From Domibacillus sp. PGB-M46 (GTDB taxonomy: Bacteria; Bacillota; Bacilli; Bacillales; Domibacillaceae): 64,000 nucleotides of DNA. The notes beneath the pieces are model-generated. The model saw only the letters and a list, made by a program, of their open reading frames with translations, did no database searches and was not told the DNA's origin. How positions within the stretch are numbered: position 1 is the stretch's first letter; every line of letters starts with the position of its first letter. A program made the position numbers and the translations under genes. Where the stretch lies: positions 270,413 through 334,412 of the forward strand of contig NZ_JAKGCR010000004.1 of the NCBI RefSeq assembly GCF_022668875.1. Reading direction: 5' to 3'. Below, one piece after another: positions 8,751 through 17,587 of this stretch.

Positions 8751-11345
8751 TCAAAGTCTTGGATCTATAACGGGGTCCGATTCAAGAGCTAGCACTGCCA
8801 GTGTACATCCGTGTATTCGTTCAATGGATTCTTTGTTAACGAATCGCTCAATGCCTTCAATCCCAAGTGCAAATTCTTTCAGTGCCATCTTTTGCTTTTT
8901 GCCAGTATTTCTTTTTTTCAGCCTCTCCAGGTTTTGAGGCTCTAAATAATCCATTCCATAAATGATGTGCAGATACTTCTGGCCTCTCACTTTGATTGCT
9001 GGCTGTATCAGCTTTCCTTTACCATGGGCAACGAAGAATTCCGGCTTGATTACAATGCCTTCGTGCCCATCCTTTGTCATTTCCTCCCACCACTTGATTA
9101 CCTCTTTTTCATCATCCTCGCTTGTAATCACTTTATAGTCTGTTTCAATGAAATAGTCAGACATGCCGGCGAGCAAACGATTCATCTCCATATGCCATAT
9201 ATGCGGCTGATCAAAAAAGGTCTTTCCGCTATGAGCCAAAATATGAAAAGGAGCAATTTGAATATCGTCCATTGTTTGGACATCCCAGCAATATTTCTGA
9301 AAAACTTGTTTGAATGTATGAGCGTTCTCAAGCTTTTGTTCATACTCTCTCAGCCAGTCCTGTACCTGCCCCTGATTTCCATGTGAGATGCCGAGTTTTT
9401 CAACTAATGCTGTCCGATCCAGCACAGCATTTTCTGCCACATGGGCATACTGGCTGCTAATCAATTCTTTCGCTTTTAAATTCCATGGCATGATCTCTGC
9501 GTCCATTAAAACAAAGTCGGTTTCATAATTGTTGAAATAGCCGCCTTTGGTTAAATCAGCGCATAGCTTTGCCAGCAGCTCCGTTTCCTGCTCACGGCTA
9601 AAAAAGCGCCGGCCGCTTCTTGTATAAATCACACCAAGCGAATTTATTCCTATGTGTTTTTTAGAGGATTCGCAATCCTTAAACAGAAGCAAGACAGCCC
9701 GGCTGCCCATGTGCTTTTTCTCCGCAATCATCTTAGTAATCCCGTGGTCCCGGTAATACCGAAATGCTTCTGCCGGATGCTCTAAAAAACCAGCTTCAGC
9801 AGAGGTGTCAGGTGTCGGGCTCATCGTTGGCGGGATATAGACAAGCTGCTCAATCGGGACTGTTACATGAGATACCGCATCGATAGCCGGCTTTACGATA
9901 CTCTCCGCCACTTGAACTTCTCCCAGCTCTTTTGTCAGTACGCTGTAGCCGTTCAGAAACGCACCGATGTTTGGGGGATTTAACCGGGCTTTTTCCCACT
10001 CTGTCAGCGGGTTATCCAATACCCCTGCGTAGTCTTTCTTTGCTTGGACAGAAACATATTCTTTCTCTGGATAACGAAATGCTGTCAATTTTCCGCCGAA
10101 CACAACGCCTTGATCAATGTTAATTGTATTATTTATCACGAGTGGGCGCGGCTTCGGATCGTGGCCCCAAACAATAAGAGTCTGCTGCTTATGACCCGTA
10201 AACCAATCTTTTCGTACAGGCTTTCCTTTTTCATCCAATCCATCCGTATCACCGTACCGGCAAAAGTCCTGCACAGCAGGTGACTGCCTGCCTATAAATT
10301 CATCTTTAATCCCCGCATGTGTGCAAACAAGAACCGGAGACCCGTTTCTCGTTAAGACATAATGGGATGGTGCTTTCAATAGAAACTCTTTTAAATCATT
10401 TTTTATTTCTTCCGTCTGCTCTTTTCCGTTCTGTACTTCGAAAAGATCCAGTTCTTCCTTCACTCGCTCATCCCCATGGGACAGTGTAACCTTGCGCTTG
10501 TCGAGCCAGCGGGCAATCTTCCAACCATGGTTACTGTCGATCATATAAGCAAGGCCTTCCTTTACATGCCGGCAGAAAAACAGCATGGTCTCTAGTGACA
10601 TTGGCCCGCGGCTCATAATATCGCCGAGCGATAAAAAGCGTCTCCCCTCGGGATGAACATAAAAATGCTGTTCATTTTTCACATAACCCAGCTTTTCAAG
10701 CAGCGCAATCATTTCCTCAAAGCAGCCATGAATATCACCAATCACATCAATGCCCTGACCGATATCGATTTCCAAAGGATTCGAATGGCGATGTACATGT
10801 ATTTCTTTTGTTGTATTAATAGTATATACTGCCTTGTAGCCTTCTTTTTTGACGAAGTGTTTTTCCCGTTTAAATGTTTGGTACTGCTGCCGGACCCGGC
10901 GCTTTCCTCGTGGATGCTTTCGCGCTTCATCCCGATTTAACAAAACGGATTCTTCTGTATCCAACAGAATCGCTGTGATCGGCAGATGATGTTTCCTGGC
11001 AATGTCCACGTACCGCTTCCGGTCGTCTGGATGAAGGTTTGTTGCATCAATGATCGACAACTTATTTAAACGGCATCTTGTTTCAATAAGCGCATCCATC
11101 ATCGCAAACGCTTCCTGTGATACTCTTTGGTACAATTCTTTAGCATAAAGTACTTCACCTTTTGACAGATCACGCCACTCCATAAATTCCTCGTCGTTCA
11201 CCAGCAGCCGAAAGGCATCCGAACTGATTACTTCCGACTGCTTGATTTCCCCCTGGTCAATCTTTGTTTGGAGAAGCGTTGATTTCCCGCTGTTTGATGG
11301 ACCAATAAGCAGAACTATGCCTGCATGCGGCAAAGAAATGTTCAT
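8751..11345 (-). CDS. pnkp: Polynucleotide kinase-phosphatase-ligase Pnkp (RNA repair)
   Basis: An 864-aa three-domain enzyme that heals and seals cleaved RNA ends. N-terminal 5'-kinase: P-loop GPSNSGKST at residues 15-23 and a DATN motif near 100. Central metallophosphatase: GDIHGC near 203, GDIMSRGP, SNH, THAG and WGHDP carry the metal ligands Asp, His, Asn and His; the usual VDRG reads MSRG here, but the ligand Asp and the Arg are kept. C-terminal adenylyltransferase: KHMGSRA is the nucleotidyl-lysine motif, with DAEIMPWN and EGIVIKP further on. Length matches bacterial Pnkp. The start overlaps the hen1 stop by four bases (ATGA-type coupling), so the two proteins are made together and are known to form a heterotetramer in this family. 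Confidence 0.95.
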   Translation of the reverse strand: MNISLPHAGIVLLIGPSNSGKSTLLQTKIDQGEIKQSEVISSDAFRLLVNDEEFMEWRDLSKGEVLYAKELYQRVSQEAFAMMDALIETRCRLNKLSIIDATNLHPDDRKRYVDIARKHHLPITAILLDTEESVLLNRDEARKHPRGKRRVRQQYQTFKREKHFVKKEGYKAVYTINTTKEIHVHRHSNPLEIDIGQGIDVIGDIHGCFEEMIALLEKLGYVKNEQHFYVHPEGRRFLSLGDIMSRGPMSLETMLFFCRHVKEGLAYMIDSNHGWKIARWLDKRKVTLSHGDERVKEELDLFEVQNGKEQTEEIKNDLKEFLLKAPSHYVLTRNGSPVLVCTHAGIKDEFIGRQSPAVQDFCRYGDTDGLDEKGKPVRKDWFTGHKQQTLIVWGHDPKPRPLVINNTINIDQGVVFGGKLTAFRYPEKEYVSVQAKKDYAGVLDNPLTEWEKARLNPPNIGAFLNGYSVLTKELGEVQVAESIVKPAIDAVSHVTVPIEQLVYIPPTMSPTPDTSAEAGFLEHPAEAFRYYRDHGITKMIAEKKHMGSRAVLLLFKDCESSKKHIGINSLGVIYTRSGRRFFSREQETELLAKLCADLTKGGYFNNYETDFVLMDAEIMPWNLKAKELISSQYAHVAENAVLDRTALVEKLGISHGNQGQVQDWLREYEQKLENAHTFKQVFQKYCWDVQTMDDIQIAPFHILAHSGKTFFDQPHIWHMEMNRLLAGMSDYFIETDYKVITSEDDEKEVIKWWEEMTKDGHEGIVIKPEFFVAHGKGKLIQPAIKVRGQKYLHIIYGMDYLEPQNLERLKKRNTGKKQKMALKEFALGIEGIERFVNKESIERIHGCTLAVLALESDPVIDPRL

Positions 11346-12694
11346 ATTCCCGCCCCCTTTCTTGTAAATACACAGATTTGTGTCGGAAAACCGTGCTGCT
11401 CATGCTCTTCTCCTGCACCATCAAACCGAAGCTCGTAGGCTTGATCTTTGTTTCGTTCTTTACACCAGTACTCAAATTCAGGTCTTGTCCATTCAAAGCG
11501 GTGATCGGTGTGGCGAAGAGCTTCGTTCATGTCATAGACTTCGTTATATTCACGGTTAGGCGTTGTGACAATGAAGGTGTTTGGCCTATATTCATGTAAA
11601 ATCATTTCAACAGCTTTAGGAAGCCTGTGTTCGTCAATATGCTCAATGACTTCACAGAGAATAATCACATCTTTTCCTTTTAACCGCTCATCGTAATAAA
11701 AAAGCGATCCCCACATAGAAGTAGGCTGAACAAAGCCGATTTTCTCTTGTACTTTTTCAAATCGGCGGATCGCCTGCAAAGAAGCAGATTCAGAAGGCTC
11801 CACTGCCAGGATTTCCTCCACTCCGGGCAAAAATCCAAGCCGGACTGCTAACTTTCCTTCACCGGATCCGAAATCAACGACAGTTTTCGGCTTTACCTGT
11901 TTAACAAGATTAATAATTTTCTCATATCTTAAGTCATTCAGCCGCACTTTTTTCTCTTGTTTTACTGCCTCTTTTACTGCTTCTTTGTTCTCAATCATAC
12001 TGTACAAGTCTTTAAAACGAAGTGACTGACGGTAAATATACTCCCGCATCGGGTGATCTTCCAGCCAGCCTTTCCCGTAGCGCTCCAGCTTTTCAATTTC
12101 TTTTTCATCAATGTAATAATGCTTATAATTGTCCATTACAGGAATCAGAATAAATAACTGGCGCAGTGTATCACGTAATGTTTTTATTCCGCGTATTGAA
12201 AGAAAACGGGCCGTACTGCGGTCTTTTAATTTTGCTTTGTAATCTGTTTCTCCATATGTAATATCCACACTGAAGCCAAGTGGATCAAACAGCTCATGCA
12301 TCTGCTTGTCGGAAAGCGATGAAACAATAGGGCCAAACTCTACATGAAGATCAAACGGATGATGAACCCATTCAGCATATTCCTCTTTTGGCTGACCGTT
12401 CAACGCTGTACCGAGCGCATTGCGGATAAATGAGCAAAAAATGCTGCTCACTGCAAATTCACGATCATTAATATAATGAGTAATATCGTATGGATTGGAA
12501 CGGCTATTTGATAATTCAATAGGATCAGGTGTGACAAATATCGTCGCCTCTACCTCTTTTTCTTTAAACAGACGATAAAAAAAGCGTACTAGATGCCCTT
12601 TTTGTTTTCGCTCGTATACATTGTTTGGATTTTTCGCCAGCAGGTGCGACAGAACCTGTGCTTTCTCTCCCACCGCTCGTATTGTCAGCTGCAT
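11342..12694 (-). CDS. hen1: RNA 3'-terminal ribose 2'-O-methyltransferase Hen1
   Basis: A 450-aa protein partnering Pnkp. The N-terminal half (1-240) is the Hen1-specific domain that activates the Pnkp ligase. The C-terminal half is a SAM-dependent methyltransferase: motif I VVDFGSGEGKLAV near residue 272, then the EVIEHIDEHRL stretch that supplies the Glu/His metal ligands (ExxEH type) near 350. Methylation of the 2'-OH at the repair junction protects a mended tRNA from being cut again by the same ribotoxin. First gene of the operon. Confidence 0.95.
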   Translation of the reverse strand: MQLTIRAVGEKAQVLSHLLAKNPNNVYERKQKGHLVRFFYRLFKEKEVEATIFVTPDPIELSNSRSNPYDITHYINDREFAVSSIFCSFIRNALGTALNGQPKEEYAEWVHHPFDLHVEFGPIVSSLSDKQMHELFDPLGFSVDITYGETDYKAKLKDRSTARFLSIRGIKTLRDTLRQLFILIPVMDNYKHYYIDEKEIEKLERYGKGWLEDHPMREYIYRQSLRFKDLYSMIENKEAVKEAVKQEKKVRLNDLRYEKIINLVKQVKPKTVVDFGSGEGKLAVRLGFLPGVEEILAVEPSESASLQAIRRFEKVQEKIGFVQPTSMWGSLFYYDERLKGKDVIILCEVIEHIDEHRLPKAVEMILHEYRPNTFIVTTPNREYNEVYDMNEALRHTDHRFEWTRPEFEYWCKERNKDQAYELRFDGAGEEHEQHGFPTQICVFTRKGAGI

Positions 12695-13646
12695 ATTAAA
12701 TACCCCTTTTCCACTCTCTTCTGTATTTTAGGTTATTAAGATCCATTATTGTCTTCTATTGTCTCAATAGCAAGGCTTTTACATATGATCCCTGACGGTA
12801 TCGATCGCAAAATCAGTTTCTATCTTTTCAACGCGACACTCTCTCATACCACTCCAAAACGGGATATGTTTCGGCTGCGCATCCTCATCTTCTTTTCCTA
12901 TTTTAATCTTAAATTCCGCCCGAAAACATGAAGAAAAATTTGAGCATTAGCAGATAGAAGATGGTGTTTGGAGGATAAATGAAGATGACTTCAGCAGGAA
13001 AGTAAATCCTAAACTGCTTACATTAGTAAGTATCAATTGTTTACTAAAACAGGATCAATATTATTTTTTTATATGGACATATAACTGGCATCAATCTTAG
13101 CTCAGAGGGCAGTTGACCAAAACGGTTGATAGATTAAAATGTTATTTCACCAGAGAGTAAGCCTAAAAAGAGGAACGCTAAAACAGGCGCTAAGAATGAA
13201 AGTGGAAGTTTTATTCATGGGCGTATTACACTTACTCGATTTTTAAGTTTATCCGCTATACCAAAGGCTGACACGGCAAGTAAAACAGTTATAATCGTTT
13301 TAAGTATACTGACAAGGCTAAACGGTTTGCGGATAGATTCATCAAAGTAAAAATAAAAGGCAGAAAGCATAGTAATCATTAAAACTGATAAATAAAAAAT
13401 CTAAAGTAATGCATGTATGAATTTACTCCTGTTCTACAAATATCTTGTATATAAATTAATAGCTTCTCCTCGAAAATAACAAGTTAGCTTATTAGCTAAC
13501 AGTTCGTCCATATAAATAAGTGATTATTTTTAATTATACGTTTCTAAAGCTTAAAAGCATTGTTGTCCCTTTACAATTCTGATATGATATTTTTTTGTGC
13601 TTGAAGTTGCTTATATACTAAAAAATGAGGAGAGAACTATTACTTT
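12695..13646. other. Long intergenic region; possible relic of a small membrane protein
   Basis: A minus-strand frame about 13225-13400 reads IFYLSVLMITMLSAF... DKLKNRVSVIRP-stop, two hydrophobic segments, with no ribosome site and a following continuation in another frame that ends near 13140. It looks like a decayed membrane-protein gene. No other feature is supported. Confidence 0.4.
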
Positions 13647-14324
13647 ATGAGGAATAAAGACATTAAAAAAGAGGCCCAAAAATGCCTTACAGGACATTGG
13701 GGCAAAGCAATTTTACTTACCTTTATATCGGGATTACTGTTTGTCCTTCTGCCTACTGCCGTAGAAATTTATTTATCAGGCGGGTTTGAAGCATGGATGT
13801 ATACGACAAGTACGCCAGTTGCTTCTGATGTATTTAGCACCGTTCTTTCGATTTTACTCACTCCTTTTATGGTCGCTTCTTTATGGTTTTATCTAGCTAT
13901 TTATCGAAAAGAGAACCCGTCTCTTTCAAATGTATTTGGGATTTATAAACATGGCCGGACTTCTTTTAAAACAATTATTGCCTGCTATTGGATGCTTTTG
14001 TTAACTTTTCTTTGGTCACTGTTGCTTATCGTCCCAGGGATCATTAAAGGCTTTTCGTACTCACAGACTTATTTTATTTTAAAAGACCATCCTTCTTATA
14101 CCGTTAATGAAGCTATCACAGAAAGCCGTAAAATGATGGACGGTTTAAAAAATCAGTATTTTACACTTTGGCTGGGCTTTATTGCTTGGGCCTTTTTATC
14201 CCTCCTTACATTCGGTATCGGGTTTTTATGGCTTTTCCCTTATGTTCAAGCATCTCTTGCCGTGTTTTATTCAGAGGTTGCCGCAAAACGGAATACTCAA
14301 GCAGCAGAAACGGTTACGTCTTAA
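13647..14324 (+). CDS. DUF975 family integral membrane protein
   Basis: A 225-aa membrane protein opening with the family hallmark: a short charged segment (RNKDIKKEAQKCLTGHWGKAI) followed by four to six hydrophobic helices, and the conserved LLIVPGIIKGFSYSQTYFILKDHP stretch (shown here in two parts: LLIVPGIIKGFSYSQ, TYFILKDHP). DUF975 proteins are widespread in Firmicutes and of unknown function. The start has a GAGGAGAG site. A terminator follows directly (14334-14361). Confidence 0.85.
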   Translation: MRNKDIKKEAQKCLTGHWGKAILLTFISGLLFVLLPTAVEIYLSGGFEAWMYTTSTPVASDVFSTVLSILLTPFMVASLWFYLAIYRKENPSLSNVFGIYKHGRTSFKTIIACYWMLLLTFLWSLLLIVPGIIKGFSYSQTYFILKDHPSYTVNEAITESRKMMDGLKNQYFTLWLGFIAWAFLSLLTFGIGFLWLFPYVQASLAVFYSEVAAKRNTQAAETVTS

Positions 14325-14333
14325 TCAAAAAAA

Positions 14334-14361
14334 GAACTTCACCCGAAGTTCTTTTAAAATT
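14334..14361 (+). terminator. Terminator of the DUF975 gene
   Basis: AAAGAACTTC pairs with GAAGTTCTTTT around a four-base loop (ACCC), ten bases after the stop. Confidence 0.8.
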
Positions 14362-14400
14362 TGAATGTTACTATTTTTAAAGAAATTAAGTGATTCTACT

Positions 14401-14531
14401 TCACTCGTTTTCTTCACTTTTCTTAAGCAGCTGCTCTTTAATCGCCCTGGCTTTTTCCTTAATGCTTTCCCTTCCCCCTTCTAAGAGTTCACCCCGAATT
14501 CCTTCCGGACGAGACTCGATTTTAAACAAGT
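14401..14531 (-). pseudogene. C-terminal relic of a DUF3006 gene
   Basis: The minus strand encodes FKIESRPEGIRGELLEGG then RESIKEKARAIKEQLLKKSE before a TGA stop. It aligns residue for residue with the second half of the intact DUF3006 protein at 15514. The N-terminal half is missing and replaced by the upstream region of the small excalibur gene. One of four copies of this family in the window. Confidence 0.65.
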
Positions 14532-14551
14532 CATATAAAGGTGGGGTGGCT

Positions 14552-14674
14552 ATGAATTCTAAAGTGAAAAGCAAAGGTGGAAAAACAAACCATAAGCCGT
14601 ATGTATCCTCTGCTCTTTATAAGGCTTACAAAGATAAAGACCGGGACAAAGATGGTATTGCTTGCGAAAGATAA
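14552..14674 (+). CDS. 40-aa protein ending in an excalibur motif
   Basis: Short frame with an AAGGTGGGG ribosome site. It begins with a Lys/Gly/Ser-rich segment and ends DKDRDKDGIACER, the calcium-binding tail of the excalibur domain with all aspartates kept. The rest of the domain (NCxxx, PNGV) is absent, so it may be a fragment of a longer gene that has gained a start by chance. Confidence 0.4.
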   Translation: MNSKVKSKGGKTNHKPYVSSALYKAYKDKDRDKDGIACER

Positions 14675-14919
14675 AAAGTAACCAATGCTCTATGGGAAAA
14701 AGCCGTATCGGTAAATAACTGATATAGCTTTCCGACTATGGACAAACGCCTGCTTTTTTACTTCATCTACACTCCCAGACTGCTTACGAGTAAGCAGTCT
14801 TTTTCCGGAAAGAAAACATATTGACAATAAAAAATGAAATATGATACCATATAAAATTTGAATAAAAATTCATGGTGTGTTAATCTCAAGAAAGGAATCA
14901 TCCATGGAGGTGGATTAGT

Positions 14920-15414
14920 TTGTTTGAGATTGGTGACAAGATTGTATATCCAATGCATGGGGCAGGCGTAATAGAAGCCATTGAGGAAAAAGAAATTCTA
15001 GGGAAAACACAGCAATATTTCATTATGGCTTTTCCTCTTAGAAAACTGCAGGTAATGATTCCAATCACGAAAGTGAGCGACTATGGGATGCGGCTCGTAT
15101 TGAACATGGCGGCGATTGAGCAGGTCATGGACATGTTTGGGCAAGGTGAAATTGACCGGTCTATAACACATAAACAAAGATTTAAGATCAACACCGACAA
15201 AATGAAAACGGGTATGACGAAAGATGGAGCTGAGGTTATCCGCGATTTGGTTATGATCCAAAAGGAAAAACCATTGAATTCAAACGAAAAACTAATGCTC
15301 CGTGATGCCATGCAGTTTCTTGTCAGCGAACTTGAGCTAAGTAACAGCATGACGCAGCCACAGGCGAAAGACTTATTACAAGATCGGCTTAGCCGGGTAA
15401 AAACCGCTGGCTAA
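14920..15414 (+). CDS. CarD family transcriptional regulator
   Basis: A 164-aa CarD/CdnL/TRCF-RID protein. Residues 1-60 form the RNA-polymerase-interacting Tudor-like domain (FEIGDKIVYPMHGAGVIEAI is the family opening), followed by an all-helical C-terminal domain. In this family the protein binds the RNAP beta subunit and modulates open-complex stability. TTG start after GGAGGTGG. It stands alone and is followed by the bidirectional terminator at 15479. Confidence 0.88.
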   Translation: MFEIGDKIVYPMHGAGVIEAIEEKEILGKTQQYFIMAFPLRKLQVMIPITKVSDYGMRLVLNMAAIEQVMDMFGQGEIDRSITHKQRFKINTDKMKTGMTKDGAEVIRDLVMIQKEKPLNSNEKLMLRDAMQFLVSELELSNSMTQPQAKDLLQDRLSRVKTAG

Positions 15415-15478
15415 AAATATATATAATAAAAAAGCTTGCAGACATCGTCTTTAAAATGAAGACTTTTTCTACAAACTG

Positions 15479-15514
15479 AAAGCCATATCAGTCAATAACT
15501 GATACGGCTTTTTT
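15479..15514. terminator. Bidirectional terminator between CarD and DUF3006 genes
   Basis: AAAGCCATATCAGT pairs with ACTGATACGGCTTTTTT. It lies between convergent genes and can serve both. Confidence 0.75.
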
Positions 15515-15771
15515 CATTTCTTTTCTTCAGTTTGCTTGAGCAACTGTTCTTTCATTACTCTAGCTTTTTCCTTAATACTTTCTGTTTCCTCTTCTAAAAC
15601 CTCAACTTGGAGCCCTTCTGGCAGAGACACGATTTTGATCAAGTTCCCTTCCTTTACATGAGTTCCAAGCTTTTCAGCCTCTACTAGCTCTTCAATCGAT
15701 TCATCTTCCCGCCATAGCAGCTTCGCCTGGCCTTTTTCAATGGAATCAATCGTATACATACCGTTTCTCAT
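15514..15771 (-). CDS. DUF3006 domain protein
   Basis: An 85-aa protein starting TIDSIEKGQAKLLW (the DUF3006 beta-barrel-like opening, normally VIDRFEGDxAVLE) and ending in a highly charged helix. DUF3006 proteins are commonly encoded directly after ComEC-like metallo-beta-lactamase proteins, and here the ATG shares one base with the stop of such a gene (TGATG junction), so translation is coupled. Role unknown. Three damaged copies of it lie at 14401, 21057 and possibly 19784. Confidence 0.82.
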   Translation of the reverse strand: MRNGMYTIDSIEKGQAKLLWREDESIEELVEAEKLGTHVKEGNLIKIVSLPEGLQVEVLEEETESIKEKARVMKEQLLKQTEEKK

Positions 15772-17477
15772 CAGTCCACCGCACTCACAATTTCCCAGTT
15801 TGAATCAAATAACTGTGCTGGATCTCCGATATTAGCCCACATGTTAGAAGTTGTCCATTTCAGGTACGTTGGCAGCTGCTCTTTTGCGTTAGGACCAGAA
15901 GTTACATAAACAGTCTTTCCTGCCCCTAAGATGTATCCATCAGGGAATGTGTAGATTTGATTTCCTTGAACGCTTACAAGCTTCCAGCCGGACAAATCTA
16001 CACTGCTAGCGCCGCTATTCTTGATGCCAACTGTTTCTCCGCTTAAATCTTTGCTGGCAATTTCGACTGGGCTGCTGCCTTCCACTGGATCTTCTACGGT
16101 TGGCGGTACATCAATCCCTTGTGTGAAATGAATCTCCTGGCCTTCTGTCCACGTTTCGATGTTCCCTTCTGGTGTTTTCCACACATCAACGCCATACTCA
16201 AGCAGGTGGTTCAATACCTCTGAATGAGGATGGCCATATATGTTTCCTTCTCCATAAGACAAAATTGCATCAGTTGGATCGACGGCAGCTAAAAAGGCCG
16301 GTGAAGTTCCCGTAGAAGATCCATGGTGTGAAACTTTTAATACTTCTGCATCCAGATCATATTTAGCCATTATCTCGTTTTCTACTTCAATGCCAGCATC
16401 GCCAGTTAACAAGTAATCTGCATCGCCGTAACTCACTTTAAGAACAATCGATCCTTCATTAAGATCCGATGCTTGGCTGTCTGCATGCAATACTTTTACT
16501 GAAACAGATGGATCCGGCGAGATATCCTGCCCTTCTTTCGCTACCTTAAAGGCCGCTCCTGATACCTGGATAGCTGCCAGATAATCTAGGTACGTATTTG
16601 TTGTATGGTCTTGGCCGGAATCAATAACGGTTTTCACACCGAAATCTTTAATCACGGCATCAGCCCCACCAATATGGTCAGCATCTGGATGAGTAGCCAC
16701 AAAAGTATCAACTGTAAAACCTGGACCAAACCCGTTAACTGCTTCTCTAATATCAGCATCCGACCGGCCGGCATCGACCATCATTGTCTGGCCATCTGGG
16801 AACCAAAGCAGAATGGCATCCCCCTGGCCAACATTTAAGAAATCCACATATAACGCAGATCCTTCTGGAACCGGGGTTATATCTGCAGCATCTATAGCGC
16901 GTGACATAAACGCCGCAAACTCACCACGTTTGACTGCCTTATCAGGACGATATGTATTGTCTGGATAACCTTGTGTAATACCGGCTGCAATAATCTTACC
17001 AATATAAGAATAAGCTGCTGAATTCTTTGATACGTCTTTAAACGATACAGGAGCTGTCTCTGTCAGTTCATAAGCACGTGTCAGCAAAATCGCCAGCTGT
17101 CCCCGGGTAACCGGCTCATTAGGGCGAAATGTTCCATCTGGAAAACCGCTAATAATGCCTCCTTCTACTGCTTGTGCGATATAACCGGAGGCCACACTGG
17201 ATGGACTTACATCATTAAATACCGTCGATCGCTTTGTTCCATCCACATCAAATGCGCGGCCAATCATAATCGCCGCCTGGGCACGGGTTACCTGCGTATC
17301 AGGCATGAACCGGCCATCTGGAAAACCACTAATAACGCCTGTGTCCGATAAATAATCGATATCTTCATAGAACCTGTAACTTTCAGAAACATCCTTAAAT
17401 GTTGCTGCCTGAGCAAGCGGAGCCGCAATGCCAAGCGAAAAAGCAATACTGGATAATAAAGCTAATGGCTTTTTCAA
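15771..17477 (-). CDS. Secreted SLH - metallo-beta-lactamase (ComEC-like) - lamin-tail protein
   Basis: A 568-aa exported protein. Signal peptide (LKKPLALLSSIAFSLGIAAP...AQA), three SLH repeats (about 30-200) with TRAQAAI/TRGQLAI motifs that anchor proteins to cell-wall polymer, then a metallo-beta-lactamase fold (about 210-440) with THPDADHIGGA as the zinc motif and SHHGSSTGT further on, as in the ComEC C-terminal hydrolase, and finally a lamin-tail-like beta domain (about 470-568). Probably a wall-bound extracellular nuclease or phosphodiesterase; substrate unknown. I start at TTG 17477 behind GGGAGGA; the SLH paralog at 34984 starts at the matching point. Confidence 0.88.
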   Translation of the reverse strand: MKKPLALLSSIAFSLGIAAPLAQAATFKDVSESYRFYEDIDYLSDTGVISGFPDGRFMPDTQVTRAQAAIMIGRAFDVDGTKRSTVFNDVSPSSVASGYIAQAVEGGIISGFPDGTFRPNEPVTRGQLAILLTRAYELTETAPVSFKDVSKNSAAYSYIGKIIAAGITQGYPDNTYRPDKAVKRGEFAAFMSRAIDAADITPVPEGSALYVDFLNVGQGDAILLWFPDGQTMMVDAGRSDADIREAVNGFGPGFTVDTFVATHPDADHIGGADAVIKDFGVKTVIDSGQDHTTNTYLDYLAAIQVSGAAFKVAKEGQDISPDPSVSVKVLHADSQASDLNEGSIVLKVSYGDADYLLTGDAGIEVENEIMAKYDLDAEVLKVSHHGSSTGTSPAFLAAVDPTDAILSYGEGNIYGHPHSEVLNHLLEYGVDVWKTPEGNIETWTEGQEIHFTQGIDVPPTVEDPVEGSSPVEIASKDLSGETVGIKNSGASSVDLSGWKLVSVQGNQIYTFPDGYILGAGKTVYVTSGPNAKEQLPTYLKWTTSNMWANIGDPAQLFDSNWEIVSAVD

Positions 17478-17555
17478 CTGTTCTTCCTCCCTCATTTACC
17501 AACCTGTTTATATTTTTAAATTATTTCTTTAGGTGTCAATATTTCGATTTAAAGA

Positions 17556-17583
17556 GAAAACCGCCAAATCGCTTGGCGGTTTC
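17556..17583 (-). terminator. Terminator of the SLH protein gene
   Basis: AACCGCCAAA pairs with TTGGCGGTTT; an almost identical hairpin follows the next secreted-protein gene at 35069, suggesting copying of gene ends together with SLH genes. Confidence 0.75.
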
Positions 17584-17587
17584 TCGT

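Noticed and set aside
8967..9386. 139-codon plus-strand frame
   Set aside because: Lies antisense inside the Pnkp ligase domain, whose motifs are clearly coded on the other strand.
14998..15350. Two minus-strand frames of 87 and 89 codons
   Set aside because: Antisense to the CarD gene; composition (Cys/Ser/Ile-rich) is that of an antisense frame.
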